Part shown: one piece after another, positions 47,767-56,982 of the stretch
Layout of the letters: each line of letters begins with the position of its first letter
Position numbering within the stretch: position 1 is the stretch's first letter
NCBI RefSeq assembly: GCF_007896435.1
Contig: NZ_VCBL01000001.1
Span: 477,994-541,993 of the forward strand
DNA length: 64,000 nt
Direction of reading: 5' to 3'
DNA from: Rummeliibacillus suwonensis
GTDB lineage: Bacteria; Bacillota; Bacilli; Bacillales_A; Planococcaceae
Made by a program: the position numbers and the translations under genes
Notes under the pieces: generated by a model
Told to the model about the DNA's origin: nothing
The model's input: only the letters and a program-made list of their open reading frames with translations
Databases searched by the model: none

Positions 47767-48942
47767 ATGAAAACAGAATTAAAGGATATAGAGCCGAGGC
47801 TTAGAGAGATATTCGATTATTTACATGAAAACCCAGAGATTGCTTGGCAAGAATATCATACAACAGCATATATCATTAATCTCTTAGAGCAAGAAGGGTA
47901 TAAAGTGCATACTTTTTCAAATAGCACTGGATTATATGTAGAAATTGGGCAGGGGAAGCCTGTTATTGGTTTACGTACAGATATGGATGCCTTATGGCAA
48001 GAAGTGGATGGAGAAATGCGTGCGAATCATTCTTGCGGGCATGATGGGCATATGACAATGATTATCGGGGTACTTTTGCTTATGAAAAAGCTCAATCCAC
48101 AATTCAATGGTACATTACGTGTATTGTTTCAACCTGCTGAAGAAAAGGGGCAAGGTGCTCTTTCTTTTGTTGAAAAGGGATTGGTGGACGATATGGATTA
48201 TTTATTTGGCGTACATTTAAGACCATTTCAAGAGTTGGAAGATGGAACGTATTCCCCGGCATTACATCATGGTGCATCCATGATGATCGCAGCAGAAATC
48301 TACGGTGTAGAAGCACATGCAGCCAGACCGCATTTAGGGAAAAATGCGATTGAGATCGGCAGTAGCTTGGTTGAGGCATTAAAATCAATTCATATTGATA
48401 CGATGATTCCTTATTCTGTCAAAGTAACTAAATTTCATGCGGGTGGAGAGTCGGGCAATATCATTCCTGGAAAAGCTTTTATAAATTTGGATGTGAGAGC
48501 TCAAACGAATGATGGTATGGAAAAATTAGTACAAGATATTCACCGGATTACGAATGCGATCAGTACATTATACGATGCTCGCATTGTTTTAAAGGTTTTG
48601 GTGGATATAGCAGCTGCACAAGTTGATGAAGAGGCAAAAGAAATTCTAGAGCATGCAATTATTCAATCAGTTGGTCATGAAAAAGTACGTCCACCTTTGT
48701 TTACACCAGGTGGGGAGGATTTCCATTTTTACGCGAAACAACGCCCTAATATTAAAACAACAATGCTAGGAGTAGGTTGTCACTTAACTCCAGGACTGCA
48801 TCATCCAAATATGACATTTAATAGAGAGCGATTAATTACAGGAGTAGAAATTTTAACAAGGACGGTATTATGTGCATTTGAATATGCGCGCTTGATGAAC
48901 AACGTATCACAATCACAACAAAAAGCGGTATCCGAAGACTAA
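47767..48942 (+). CDS. M20 family amidohydrolase/aminoacylase
   Basis: A 391-residue M20D metallohydrolase. Metal-binding motifs are GLRTDMDAL, HSCGHDGHM, PAEEKGQGA and, near the C-terminus, GGEDFHFY. The group includes N-acyl-amino acid amidohydrolases, hippurate hydrolase and N-acetyl-diaminopimelate deacetylase; the substrate is not certain. The start ATG 47767 follows AAGGATGGGA; ATG 47755 is in frame but overlaps that site. It is divergent from the MazG-like gene and monocistronic. Confidence 0.87.
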   Translation: MKTELKDIEPRLREIFDYLHENPEIAWQEYHTTAYIINLLEQEGYKVHTFSNSTGLYVEIGQGKPVIGLRTDMDALWQEVDGEMRANHSCGHDGHMTMIIGVLLLMKKLNPQFNGTLRVLFQPAEEKGQGALSFVEKGLVDDMDYLFGVHLRPFQELEDGTYSPALHHGASMMIAAEIYGVEAHAARPHLGKNAIEIGSSLVEALKSIHIDTMIPYSVKVTKFHAGGESGNIIPGKAFINLDVRAQTNDGMEKLVQDIHRITNAISTLYDARIVLKVLVDIAAAQVDEEAKEILEHAIIQSVGHEKVRPPLFTPGGEDFHFYAKQRPNIKTTMLGVGCHLTPGLHHPNMTFNRERLITGVEILTRTVLCAFEYARLMNNVSQSQQKAVSED

Positions 48943-49113
48943 CTGCACGACGACTAAAAATGTATGGAAATATTATCGTTCGTCTAATTAGTCAATATTC
49001 GAAGGTGCAGTTCAGATGGCTGCTGAATGGTACTGAATGAACAGTCTTTTGGTGGAGAAAAATGATTTGTAAAGGTTGGAATCAGCATTGATATCCAATC
49101 AACCATTGTATAA

Positions 49114-49152
49114 AAAATGATCATGCAAATGATGTAATTGCATGATCATTTT
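49114..49152. terminator. Bidirectional terminator between the M20 and GNAT genes
   Basis: AAATGATCATGCAA pairs perfectly with TTGCATGATCATTT around ATGATGTAA. Confidence 0.8.
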
Positions 49153-49165
49153 CTATATGAGCTAG

Positions 49166-49972
49166 TTAGTCAAAAACTTTTGCCATATAGAATTCATCCA
49201 TATAGTTTGAACCGATTTTGACCGACTTTTTTCTTTCCCCTTCAATGACAAAACCAAATTTTTGATATAACGAAATCGCTTTTTGATTTGATTTCATAAC
49301 AGACAATTCTAATCGTGTTATGTTTCTTGTACGTGCCCAATTTTCAGCTTCAGTCATCAGTGCAGTACCTATGCCATAGTTAGTAAATTTCTCTAGCACG
49401 CCCATTTTGATCGAAATACAATGCTTTTTACGTGGTATAGTGCTACCTATTATGGCAATAGCACCACCAATTTCCCCATTAATAATGGCTATTAGCATGG
49501 TGCCAGAGTTTTCGACTTTCCATTTAGAAATTAGCTTTCGAAAACTTTGAACAGAAACATTATTTTCATTTTGTCCATATAACATGTAGTCTGTTTCTGC
49601 AAACAATTGTTGATATAATTCAATGACATCACGTGCGTCATCCAATTCAATTGACCGGATAATATATGTAGGATGGTCGTTAGAATCTTGGTCAGGTGTT
49701 GATGAAGTTGAATTTGTTGTTGGTTTTTCAAAAGTTACATAATAACCTAATTTTATCTCTGTTACACTATAGCCAAACGTAGTCCAGGCGGTAAAATGTT
49801 TTAGTGGTGGCTTTGTTTTCTTCCACCAACTTACATTTAAGTAAGAGGCATTTGGAAGTGGCTGACCCATAATAGTTTCTATTTCGGAAAAGGTTAGTGT
49901 AATTTCATCTTTGGTGGCTGCTTCAAAATAAGCGGCCAATGGTATGTATTTCTTTTCGATACTTTTGTCCAT
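49166..49972 (-). CDS. Two-domain protein: DUF7662-like domain fused to GNAT acetyltransferase
   Basis: A 268-residue protein. Residues 1-85 (YIPLAAYFEAA, LTFSEIETIMGQPLPNASY, SWWKKTK, GYSVTEIKLG) match the small DUF7662-type domain usually found alone or attached to nucleases. Residues 100-268 form a GNAT domain with acetyl-CoA motif A in KFTNYGIGTALM and LYQKFGFVIEGERKKS near the end. A Ser/Thr/Asp linker joins them. GNAT domains of this type acetylate amino groups on proteins or small molecules. The N-terminal part might bind nucleic acid or a protein. Monocistronic. Confidence 0.8.
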   Translation of the reverse strand: MDKSIEKKYIPLAAYFEAATKDEITLTFSEIETIMGQPLPNASYLNVSWWKKTKPPLKHFTAWTTFGYSVTEIKLGYYVTFEKPTTNSTSSTPDQDSNDHPTYIIRSIELDDARDVIELYQQLFAETDYMLYGQNENNVSVQSFRKLISKWKVENSGTMLIAIINGEIGGAIAIIGSTIPRKKHCISIKMGVLEKFTNYGIGTALMTEAENWARTRNITRLELSVMKSNQKAISLYQKFGFVIEGERKKSVKIGSNYMDEFYMAKVFD

Positions 49973-50202
49973 GTGAACCCCTTCTTTATTTTTGATAAAT
50001 AATATATAAAAATATTAACATAGGTTGAAAATGAATGACACTTCTTTTTCATAAAAATGGATTTGAGGGAAAATATATTTACTTCGCATGAATGGAGAGT
50101 CATATCTTACTTCAATTGATAGAAGGAACTTTCATTCTTTTTCATTACCATATATGATAAAATATAATCGGAATTCGTAGATAATTTTTAGGAGGAATTG
50201 GC

Positions 50203-51129
50203 ATGAGTAAAATCCTTGTATTCGGACATAAAAACCCTGATACCGATACAATCACATCAGCATTAGTATATGCATACTTAAAACAACAAATCGGAATGGA
50301 AGCTGAAGCCGTTCGCTTAGGTGAGCCAAACAATGAAACAGCTTATGCTTTAGAAAAATTCGGATTTGAAGCACCACGCTTAGTGGAAAAAGTAGCTTCT
50401 GAAGCATCTAAAGTGATCCTAGTTGACCATAACGAACGTCAACAATCTGCAGATGATATCACAGAAGTACAAATTACAGAAGTCATCGATCATCACCGTA
50501 TTGCGAACTTTGAAACAGCTGATCCACTATACTACCGCGCAGAACCTGTTGGCTGTACAGCGACGATCTTGAACAAAATTTTCAAAGAAAACGATGTTGA
50601 GATTCCTGCAAACTATGCTGGATTAATGCTTTCAGCTATCATTTCTGATACATTATTATTCAAATCTCCAACTTGCACAGATCAAGATGTAAAAGCTGCA
50701 AAAGAACTTGCTGAAAAAGCTGGCGTCAATGCAGAAGAATATGGTCTTGCTATGTTAAAAGCGGGAGCCGATTTAAGTGATAAATCATTAGAAGACTTAT
50801 TATCACTTGATGCAAAAGAATTCTCTATGGGAGACAACAAAGTCGTCATTGCACAAGTTAATGCTGTAGATGTAAATGATGTTCTTGATCGTCAAGCAGA
50901 ACTTGAAACTTTACTTCATAAGGAAGTGGAGGAAAAAGGTTTAGATTTATTCTTCTTCGTTGTGACGGATATTTTAAATAATGATTCAGTAGCAGTGCCA
51001 GTGGGGAAAGTAGCAGAAAAATGTGCTCCAGCATTCGGTGCCACTTTAGAAAACAATCGTGTGGTTTTGAAAGGCGTTGTGTCACGTAAAAAACAAATCG
51101 TACCAACACTAACAGACGCTTTAAAATAA
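50203..51129 (+). CDS. ppaC: Manganese-dependent inorganic pyrophosphatase
   Basis: A 308-residue family II pyrophosphatase of the DHH superfamily. Visible metal motifs are [13 protein letters not shown], the DHH motif in IDHHRI, and the C-terminal phosphate-binding SRKKQIVP. Length equals the B. subtilis enzyme (about 309). It hydrolyses pyrophosphate from biosynthesis in the cytosol. AGGAGG lies eight bases before ATG. A large bidirectional terminator follows. Confidence 0.95.
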   Translation: MSKILVFGHKNPDTDTITSALVYAYLKQQIGMEAEAVRLGEPNNETAYALEKFGFEAPRLVEKVASEASKVILVDHNERQQSADDITEVQITEVIDHHRIANFETADPLYYRAEPVGCTATILNKIFKENDVEIPANYAGLMLSAIISDTLLFKSPTCTDQDVKAAKELAEKAGVNAEEYGLAMLKAGADLSDKSLEDLLSLDAKEFSMGDNKVVIAQVNAVDVNDVLDRQAELETLLHKEVEEKGLDLFFFVVTDILNNDSVAVPVGKVAEKCAPAFGATLENNRVVLKGVVSRKKQIVPTLTDALK

Positions 51130-51141
51130 TTTTTCAAAAAT

Positions 51142-51245
51142 AAAAAGAGTTCAATTCAGCAGCCATTTGTAATGGGTACTCAAAAGTTCGATTTTGGATC
51201 TAACTTTTGAGTGTACTATACTGAATTGTACTCTTTTGTTTTTTT
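51142..51245. terminator. Large nested bidirectional terminator
   Basis: An outer stem of AAAAGAGTTCAATTCAG with CTGAATTGTACTCTTTT encloses an inner ACTCAAAAGTT/AACTTTTGAGT hairpin, followed by TTTTTTT. It lies between two convergent genes. Confidence 0.75.
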
Positions 51246-51313
51246 AGGGTCGACCTTTGTATCAACAGATATTTTTCTATGGTATTTGCCTCGAAAAATT
51301 TTCTGCTTAAACA

Positions 51314-52696
51314 CTAAGTCGATTTTTTGAGATCTAATGGTTTTACAGCAGGTCCTTCTAACACAGAGCCATCTTTTGCAAATCTTGACCCATGGCAAGA
51401 GCAATCCCATGTTTCATCTGCTTCATTCCATCTTGTTTTACAGCCTAAATGTGTGCATCTTGGATTTGAACTTCTTGTCACGTATCCGCCAACTAAATCG
51501 ACCACTGTTTGCCCACCTATTTTCAAGGCTTGTAAGAATGCATCACCAAACTTCGTATGTTGTGGCGAATAGAGTTTGATCCCAGCATTAGAATGACCTA
51601 ATAATCCATCACTAATGATTTGTCCGGCAACAAGAGAATTGGATATCCCCCACTTTCTAAAGCCTGTAGCAAGCCAAATATTCGGATAGCCTGCGCTGAT
51701 TTGTCCTACATAGGGAAGTAAATCTGGTGTTTCTGGATCTTGAGCAGACCATTTATACGAGATATCACTTGCGGCAAACTTTTCATAAGCTTCTTTTTCA
51801 ATGGCTTCGTAAAATATATTCGTATTCGAAGAAGAGCCAGCTCTTTGTGAAGAACCAGCAAGCAGGGTATAGTAATCATCCTCTATTTTTGCGGTACGGA
51901 TAGAGCGGTTCGTTTGATCAATTGATAAATATTGCCCTGCAAGAGGCTCAGAACATTTGAAAGCAATTATATAGGAACGATTTACTCGGAGTTTGACTAA
52001 CTGCAAACCAACCATAGCTTCCAAAGGATAATGAGAACAAATGATTAAATCATTACAATAAACCGTGTGCTTATTTTCTAATTCAACATAAGGTTTGGAT
52101 AGATTAATATGTGTTGCTCGAGAATGTTCAAAAAAATTAGCGCCATTTTTAATCGCCATATCCATGATACTTTGACCAAATTGAACAGGATGGATCTGTG
52201 CTTGATCTAACATGGCAACAGAAGCTTTAGGCGAGTAAGGGATTTCACACTTTTCGCCAAATGTTCCAGGTATATTTAACAGCTTATAAGCATCCCATTC
52301 ATCTTCAATCTTCTTTCTATTATTTTCTTCTAATGTATATAAAAACGAGGTTTTGGTTTGAATGATAGAGGAGTCTACTAAATCTAAAGCAGAGGAAATA
52401 GCCTTTTGGTTTAGTTCATAGTAAAGTAAAGCCGCATCCAATCCAAATTTTTCAATGATTGTTTGGTAGATCAATCCATGCTGTGCAGTTAATTTTCCTG
52501 TAGAATGACCTGTCGCCCCGCTTAGAAAAGAGTTACCTTCAAGTAATGTCACAGATTTTCCAGCTTTAGATAAATGATAGGCGGTCATAATGCCGCTAAG
52601 TCCACCGCCAATAATACAAACATCAGTCTGTATGGAGTCTTCGAGAGCTGGTTTTGATTTCAATAATTTATTTTGTAGCCAAATGGATGAGTTCAT
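51314..52696 (-). CDS. FAD-dependent oxidoreductase with C-terminal Rieske domain
   Basis: A 460-residue fusion. Residues 20-380 form a DAO-type flavoprotein (FAD motif IGGGLSG, and GHSTGKLTAQHGLIY). Residues about 408-455 are a Rieske 2Fe-2S domain with both ligand pairs: CTHLGC and CSCHGS. The layout equals B. subtilis YhfW, whose substrate is unknown. The Rieske centre probably transfers electrons to or from the flavin. The C-terminus is slightly shorter than that of YhfW. Monocistronic. Confidence 0.87.
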   Translation of the reverse strand: MNSSIWLQNKLLKSKPALEDSIQTDVCIIGGGLSGIMTAYHLSKAGKSVTLLEGNSFLSGATGHSTGKLTAQHGLIYQTIIEKFGLDAALLYYELNQKAISSALDLVDSSIIQTKTSFLYTLEENNRKKIEDEWDAYKLLNIPGTFGEKCEIPYSPKASVAMLDQAQIHPVQFGQSIMDMAIKNGANFFEHSRATHINLSKPYVELENKHTVYCNDLIICSHYPLEAMVGLQLVKLRVNRSYIIAFKCSEPLAGQYLSIDQTNRSIRTAKIEDDYYTLLAGSSQRAGSSSNTNIFYEAIEKEAYEKFAASDISYKWSAQDPETPDLLPYVGQISAGYPNIWLATGFRKWGISNSLVAGQIISDGLLGHSNAGIKLYSPQHTKFGDAFLQALKIGGQTVVDLVGGYVTRSSNPRCTHLGCKTRWNEADETWDCSCHGSRFAKDGSVLEGPAVKPLDLKKST

Positions 52697-52813
52697 AGAA
52701 TCTCCTACTTATTTTTTTATGTAGTATGTGTAAAGAATGAAATATCATACATAGGCAGAAAAATTGCATAATCTATAAAAGGCTCGATACAATAATTCGA
52801 GAGGTGAATGAAC

Positions 52814-53521
52814 ATGAAAATTGAAGTTTGGTCAGATTATGTATGTCCTTTTTGCTACATTGGAAAAAGGGAACTAGAAAATGCGATCGAAAAAACAGGC
52901 TTTCAAGATCAAGTGGATATAGAACTCAAAAGCTATCAACTGAGTCCCGACTCGCCTGCAACGTCAGAAGAAAGTATATATGAAGTGTTAGCTAAGAAAT
53001 ATGGTACAACAATTGAGCAAGTAAAAGCACAAACAGCAGGCATTATTGATCGTGCTGCAACACTGGGATTAAATTATCAGTATGAAAATATGAAACCAGC
53101 AAATACGTTTAAAGCCCATCGCCTAGCAAAATATGCTGAGTCTGTAGGAAAAGGTGCTGAGATGAGTGAACGATTGCTGCAAGCTTATTTTATCGAAAAT
53201 CAAGAAATAGGTTTAACGGATATTTTAGTGGGATTGGGAGTAGAAATCGGTTTAGAGCGACAAGCAGTAGAAGATGTTTTAAATGATGGATCCTTTGCAG
53301 ACGAAGTACTATCAGATATCCAAGAAGCATCGCAAATCGGAATACGTGGTGTACCGTTTTTTGTATTCAATGGAAAATATGCAATATCTGGTGCACAACC
53401 AGGAGAGGTTTTTGAAAATGCGGTTCGTCAGGTTGCTCAGGAGGACGGATTACGACCAAGCTTGAAAATGATGGGGCAAGAGGGTATAGGAACTTGTACA
53501 GATGGTAAGTGTGAATTGTAA
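52814..53521 (+). CDS. DsbA family oxidoreductase, FrnE-like
   Basis: A 235-residue cytosolic thioredoxin-fold protein of the DsbA/FrnE group. The redox motif CPFC (residues 13-16 in YVCPFCYIG) and the cis-proline in RGVPFFVF are visible. The C-terminal CTDGKCEL tail has two further cysteines, also seen in FrnE proteins. Without a signal peptide it should act in the cytosol as a disulfide isomerase or in thiol stress. ATG 52814 is better spaced from GAGGTG than ATG 52808. Confidence 0.88.
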   Translation: MKIEVWSDYVCPFCYIGKRELENAIEKTGFQDQVDIELKSYQLSPDSPATSEESIYEVLAKKYGTTIEQVKAQTAGIIDRAATLGLNYQYENMKPANTFKAHRLAKYAESVGKGAEMSERLLQAYFIENQEIGLTDILVGLGVEIGLERQAVEDVLNDGSFADEVLSDIQEASQIGIRGVPFFVFNGKYAISGAQPGEVFENAVRQVAQEDGLRPSLKMMGQEGIGTCTDGKCEL

Positions 53522-53639
53522 ATATCAGTCGAAAGTATGAGGGCATGTTCGTTGACTATGAATGTGTTTTCTTTTACAATGGTTTTATCTCGAATTAGAG
53601 ATGTTCATTTTGCAAATAATAGAAAGCGAGAGATATACT

Positions 53640-54287
53640 TTGACAAATGTATTAGTAGTAAAAGCAAATAATCGCCCAGCTGATCAAGCTGTTTCAAGTA
53701 AAATGTATGAAACATTTATGGGAGAAATTAAAGGTTCTAACCTTAATGTTTCTGTATATGATGTATATGAAGAAGACACTCCATATTTTGGGCAGGATCT
53801 TCTTGAAGCATTCGGTAAAGTACAAAATGGTGAAGAATTATCTGATCTTCAAAAACGCACACTAGCTGCCAAACAAAAAGCAATGGATGCTATTTCAGCA
53901 GCTGATGTAGTTGTATTTGCATTCCCATTATGGAACTTAACCATCCCAGCTAAATTGCATACATTTATCGATTATGTATATGCTGCAGGATTTGCTTTTA
54001 AATATGACGCTAACGGTAATTTAGTGAGCTTAATGCCAGAGAAAAAAGCTATTTTCTTAAATGCTCGCGGTGGAGTTTATTCTATTCCAGAAACAGCATC
54101 AATGGAAATGTGTGTAAACTATATGCGTAATGTATTTGGTGGCATATTCGGCATGGAAATCATCGATGAAGTGATTATTGAAGGTCATAATGCAGCACCT
54201 GATAAAGCACAAGAAATCATTGAAAAAGGTTTAGAGGAAGTTAAAGCAGCAGCTAATCATTTAAAAAAGCTTGCTATTGAAGCCTAA
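53640..54287 (+). CDS. azoR: FMN-dependent NADH-azoreductase
   Basis: A 215-residue flavodoxin-fold quinone/azo reductase. The FMN-binding FPLWNLTIPAKLHTFIDYV, read in parts, and ARGGVYS are typical of AzoR. These enzymes reduce quinones or azo compounds with NADH and protect from electrophile stress; in B. subtilis azoR genes are often controlled by YodB-type HxlR regulators. The start is TTG 53640; the ribosome binding site (GCGAGAG) is weak. A strong terminator follows. Confidence 0.85.
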   Translation: MTNVLVVKANNRPADQAVSSKMYETFMGEIKGSNLNVSVYDVYEEDTPYFGQDLLEAFGKVQNGEELSDLQKRTLAAKQKAMDAISAADVVVFAFPLWNLTIPAKLHTFIDYVYAAGFAFKYDANGNLVSLMPEKKAIFLNARGGVYSIPETASMEMCVNYMRNVFGGIFGMEIIDEVIIEGHNAAPDKAQEIIEKGLEEVKAAANHLKKLAIEA

Positions 54288-54321
54288 TGAAATCTCGATA
54301 CGAATTCATGTGTTAAGTTGA

Positions 54322-54372
54322 CCCCCTTAAGTTGGACTAGATTAATTGAAGTCTAACTTAAGGGGTTTTTTG
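54322..54372 (+). terminator. Rho-independent terminator after azoR
   Basis: CCCCTTAAGTTGGACT pairs with AGTCTAACTTAAGGGG (one mismatch) and is followed by TTTTTT. Confidence 0.85.
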
Positions 54373-54423
54373 TGAAGATTTATCATAGAAGGAAGGGAAG
54401 TAGTCGATGGAAGATATAAATTG

Positions 54424-54731
54424 TTTAAAGAGCGAATAAAATCTTTGAAAGGGCAAATAAAGTCTCCGAGAGAGCGAATAAATCCTTCGAAGGAGAAAAT
54501 AAATGGTCTCAAAGAGCGAATAAACTATCAGAGAGCGAATAAAGTCTCCGAGAGAGCGAATAAATCCATCGAAGGAGCGAATAAATGGTCTCAAAGAGCG
54601 AATAAACTATCAAAGAGCGAATAAAGTCTCCGAAAGGGCGAATAAAGTCTTCAAGAGAGCGAATAAATCCATCGAAGGAGCGAATAAATAGTCTCGAAGA
54701 GCGAATAAACTATCAGAGGGCAAATAAATAG
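54424..54731. repeat. Tandem GAGCGAATAAA array with an 82-bp higher-order period
   Basis: The short unit GAGCGAATAAA (variants GGGCGAATAAA, GGGCAAATAAA) recurs at roughly 15-24 bp intervals about eighteen times. The units are arranged in a longer 82-bp block: GTCTCCGA occurs at 54462, 54544 and 54626. The third block has an extra unit (GTCTTCAAGAGAGCGAATAAA in parts). Translations of both strands give low-complexity FIRSL/RINKSK-type peptides without ribosome binding sites, so it is not treated as a gene. The rest of 54732-54860 is featureless. Confidence 0.85.
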
Positions 54732-54860
54732 CGTATAAGGAAGATATAGATAGGATGCATTCTCGAGAAGTTGCCACTTACTTCAATCAACCAATCCTCC
54801 ATAATTAAACAAGTAGCTATTCCTATTGATCTCCTTTCGTCACCTCATCGTTTCATCACA

Positions 54861-54902
54861 AAAAAATCTGCCCATTCTACATAATAGAATGAGCAGATTT
54901 TC
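54861..54902 (-). terminator. Terminator downstream of the YceI gene
   Basis: AAAATCTGC and CATTCTA pair with TAGAATG and GCAGATTTT around CATAA. Confidence 0.75.
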
Positions 54903-54951
54903 GCTAACTAATTAGAACAATACTTTTTAGAAAGTTTTTCACAGTTTAGAA

Positions 54952-55479
54952 TTATTGAGCTGGGTTAAGTTCTAATTCTACTTTGATTTTGATATCTTCA
55001 CCAACAAGTACGCCACCAGTTTCAAGTGCTGCGTTCCAAGTTAAGCCGAAATCTTTTCGGTTGATTTTACCTGAAGCTTCGAATGCTACAACTTCTACAC
55101 CCCATGGGTTAGTACCTTTACCACCATATTCAACATCAAAAGTAACTGGTTTTGTTACATCTTTAATAGTGAAATCGCCTGTTAGTTTGTATTCGCCATC
55201 GCCTTCTGATTTGATATCAGTTGAAACAAAAGTAATTTTAGGGAATTGTTCTGCATCAAAGAAGTCAGCTGATTTTAAGTGGTTATCACGATCAGCGTTG
55301 TTTGAATTGATGCTGTTTACATCGATTTCAAATTTGATAGAAGCATTTGTTAAATCTTCTGGGTTTCCTTCGATGTCTGCTGTGAATGAATCGAAACCAC
55401 CTTTTACTTTTGAAATCATCATATGTTTTACTTCAAATCCTAGGTTAGAGTGTGCTACGTCAACATTAAATTTTGTCAT
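54952..55479 (-). CDS. YceI family protein
   Basis: A 175-residue lipocalin-like beta-barrel protein (PF04264). It opens with FNVDVAHSNLGFEVKHMMISKVKG (in parts) and ends with ALETGGVLVGEDIKIKVELEL, both canonical. It lacks a signal peptide, as in other Bacillales members. YceI proteins bind isoprenoid or amphipathic ligands in an elongated cavity. AGGAGG precedes ATG 55479; the longer frame to 55524 is not supported. Confidence 0.9.
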   Translation of the reverse strand: MTKFNVDVAHSNLGFEVKHMMISKVKGGFDSFTADIEGNPEDLTNASIKFEIDVNSINSNNADRDNHLKSADFFDAEQFPKITFVSTDIKSEGDGEYKLTGDFTIKDVTKPVTFDVEYGGKGTNPWGVEVVAFEASGKINRKDFGLTWNAALETGGVLVGEDIKIKVELELNPAQ

Positions 55480-55581
55480 TTTTAATTTCCTCCTAAAGTC
55501 TATTTGTTTTATTGTCATTATCATAATACATAATTATCTTGAAATCAAGAGATATTAATTAAAGATATTGTGAATTTTAAA

Positions 55582-56448
55582 TTAAGCGTTTTTAACACTA
55601 AAAATCATTCCATTGTGATTCAGGTCTTGAACGATTACTTTTCCATCGACTTCTTCATAAGAAACGTGATGCTCTGTTAAGTTTTGTTTTAACTTATTTA
55701 GTTCATCAATAGAAGAAAGGTTTAATGAATAGTTGATCAAGCCGTTAGCAACAGATGGTGCTAACGGTGCGCCAATACCGCTCCAAACATTTGCAGCAAT
55801 ATGATGATGATAGCCACCTGCTGACATAAAGTAAGCTGAACCCATAAAGTTTGTTTTTAAATCTAGACCAAGTGCATCTAAATAGAAGTGGCTAAGTTCA
55901 TCATTTAATTTAGATACGGTTAAATGCATGTGACCTAAAACTGTACCTTTAGGGAAGCCTGTCCATTCACGGTTAGGATCAAATAAAGCCATGATGCCAT
56001 TAAAATCAACTGGTAGTGTATCCGTATCGATCCCACCATCATCTTTGATGGTCCATTCGCTACGTGGTCTATCACGGTATATTTCAATACCATTTCCCTC
56101 TGGATCTGTTAAATAGAATGCTTCAGAGTATAAATGGTCACCGGCACCACTGAATGGAGCCTTTATTTTCATCAAATTGCCCACCATATAGGCAAGATCC
56201 TCACGACTTGGGACTAGAATAGCAAAATGGTAAAGACCGGTAGTGCGAGGCGGTCTCGAAACTACATCCTCACTCGCTGTTAAGATAAGAATAGGTTCTG
56301 AACTTCCAGCGCCAAATATGACTTCTTTATCCTTTTCTTTTATAATATTAAATCCCAATGCTTGATAAAACTTTTTTTGAGCTGTTAATGATTTTACACG
56401 CAATTGTACATATCCCAATTGCATTTTAGGATCTAACTTGAAAGTCAA
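55582..56448 (-). CDS. catE: Catechol-2,3-dioxygenase-like VOC protein (CatE type)
   Basis: A 288-residue protein with two tandem VOC domains (about 8-125 and 165-285). Metal-binding and substrate regions are GLYHFAIL, EGNGIEIYRDRP, LGHMHLTV and GGYHHHIAANVW. The layout matches B. subtilis CatE (ring-cleaving dioxygenase for catechol detoxification). The divergent HxlR regulator, like B. subtilis YodB/CatR, supports this. The start ATG has an AGGAGG-like site. It is expected to respond to quinone or catechol stress. Confidence 0.82.
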   Translation of the reverse strand: MTFKLDPKMQLGYVQLRVKSLTAQKKFYQALGFNIIKEKDKEVIFGAGSSEPILILTASEDVVSRPPRTTGLYHFAILVPSREDLAYMVGNLMKIKAPFSGAGDHLYSEAFYLTDPEGNGIEIYRDRPRSEWTIKDDGGIDTDTLPVDFNGIMALFDPNREWTGFPKGTVLGHMHLTVSKLNDELSHFYLDALGLDLKTNFMGSAYFMSAGGYHHHIAANVWSGIGAPLAPSVANGLINYSLNLSSIDELNKLKQNLTEHHVSYEEVDGKVIVQDLNHNGMIFSVKNA

Positions 56449-56480
56449 AGGTAATTCCTCCTTTCAATAATTCATAACTT

Positions 56481-56543
56481 ACTTTTCGTAACTTACTATA
56501 AAACAGTAAATTGATTACGTCAAGTAATTAAGTTACGAAAAGT
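56481..56543. promoter_or_regulatory. Paired HxlR operators between catE and its regulator
   Basis: ACTTTTCGTAACTTA (56481-56495) and TAAGTTACGAAAAGT (56529-56543) are perfect 15-base inverted copies with 33 bases between. Within the spacer, TTACTATAAAACAGTAAA resembles a third site. The arrangement suits cooperative repression of both divergent genes. Confidence 0.65.
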
Positions 56544-56594
56544 TTACTTTTTTTTGGATTATCGGTACAATGTAATTATCAGAGGTGAGAATAT

Positions 56595-56900
56595 ATGAAA
56601 GAAACAGCATTATGTCCACGATTGTCAAAAGCAATGGATTTGATTGGAAAACGTTGGGTTGGCTTAATCTTATATGAATTATTAGAAGGACCAAAACGAT
56701 TTAACGAAATTGAATCTTCACTTCCTATTAGTGGTCGTTTACTGTCAGAACGTTTAAAAGAATTGGAAAAAGAGGGACTTGTGGAACGACAAGTGTATAC
56801 AGAAGTTCCTGTTCGAGTTGAATATAGTCTTACAGAAATGGGATTAAGTCTAAAAGGTGCAATTGATGCAATTGAAATTTGGTCTAAAAGATGGCTTTAG
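56595..56900 (+). CDS. HxlR (DUF24) family transcriptional regulator
   Basis: A 101-residue MarR/DUF24-type winged-helix regulator of the YodB/CatR class. The conserved redox Cys is at position 7 (ALCPRLSKAM), followed by LIGKRWVGLILYELLEGPKRF and RLLSERLKELEKEGLV. In B. subtilis this cysteine senses quinones and diamide. It is divergent from the catE-like gene, with operators between them, so it probably represses both. RBS: GAGGTGAG before ATG. Confidence 0.88.
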   Translation: MKETALCPRLSKAMDLIGKRWVGLILYELLEGPKRFNEIESSLPISGRLLSERLKELEKEGLVERQVYTEVPVRVEYSLTEMGLSLKGAIDAIEIWSKRWL

Positions 56901-56982
56901 GTTATTTTCACTTGTAAAAATGGCATTGTATCTTCATACTTAATGGTGGAAAAGAAAGTATGAAAGGAATGGACTTTCCATT

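Noticed and set aside
54358-54624. Reading frames on both strands of the GAGCGAATAAA array (FIRSL- and RINKSK-rich peptides)
   Set aside because: They are direct translations of the tandem repeat, without ribosome binding sites.
54424-54731. CRISPR array
   Set aside because: Units are only about 11 bp, the intervals are short and themselves repeated with an 82-bp period, and no cas gene is nearby.
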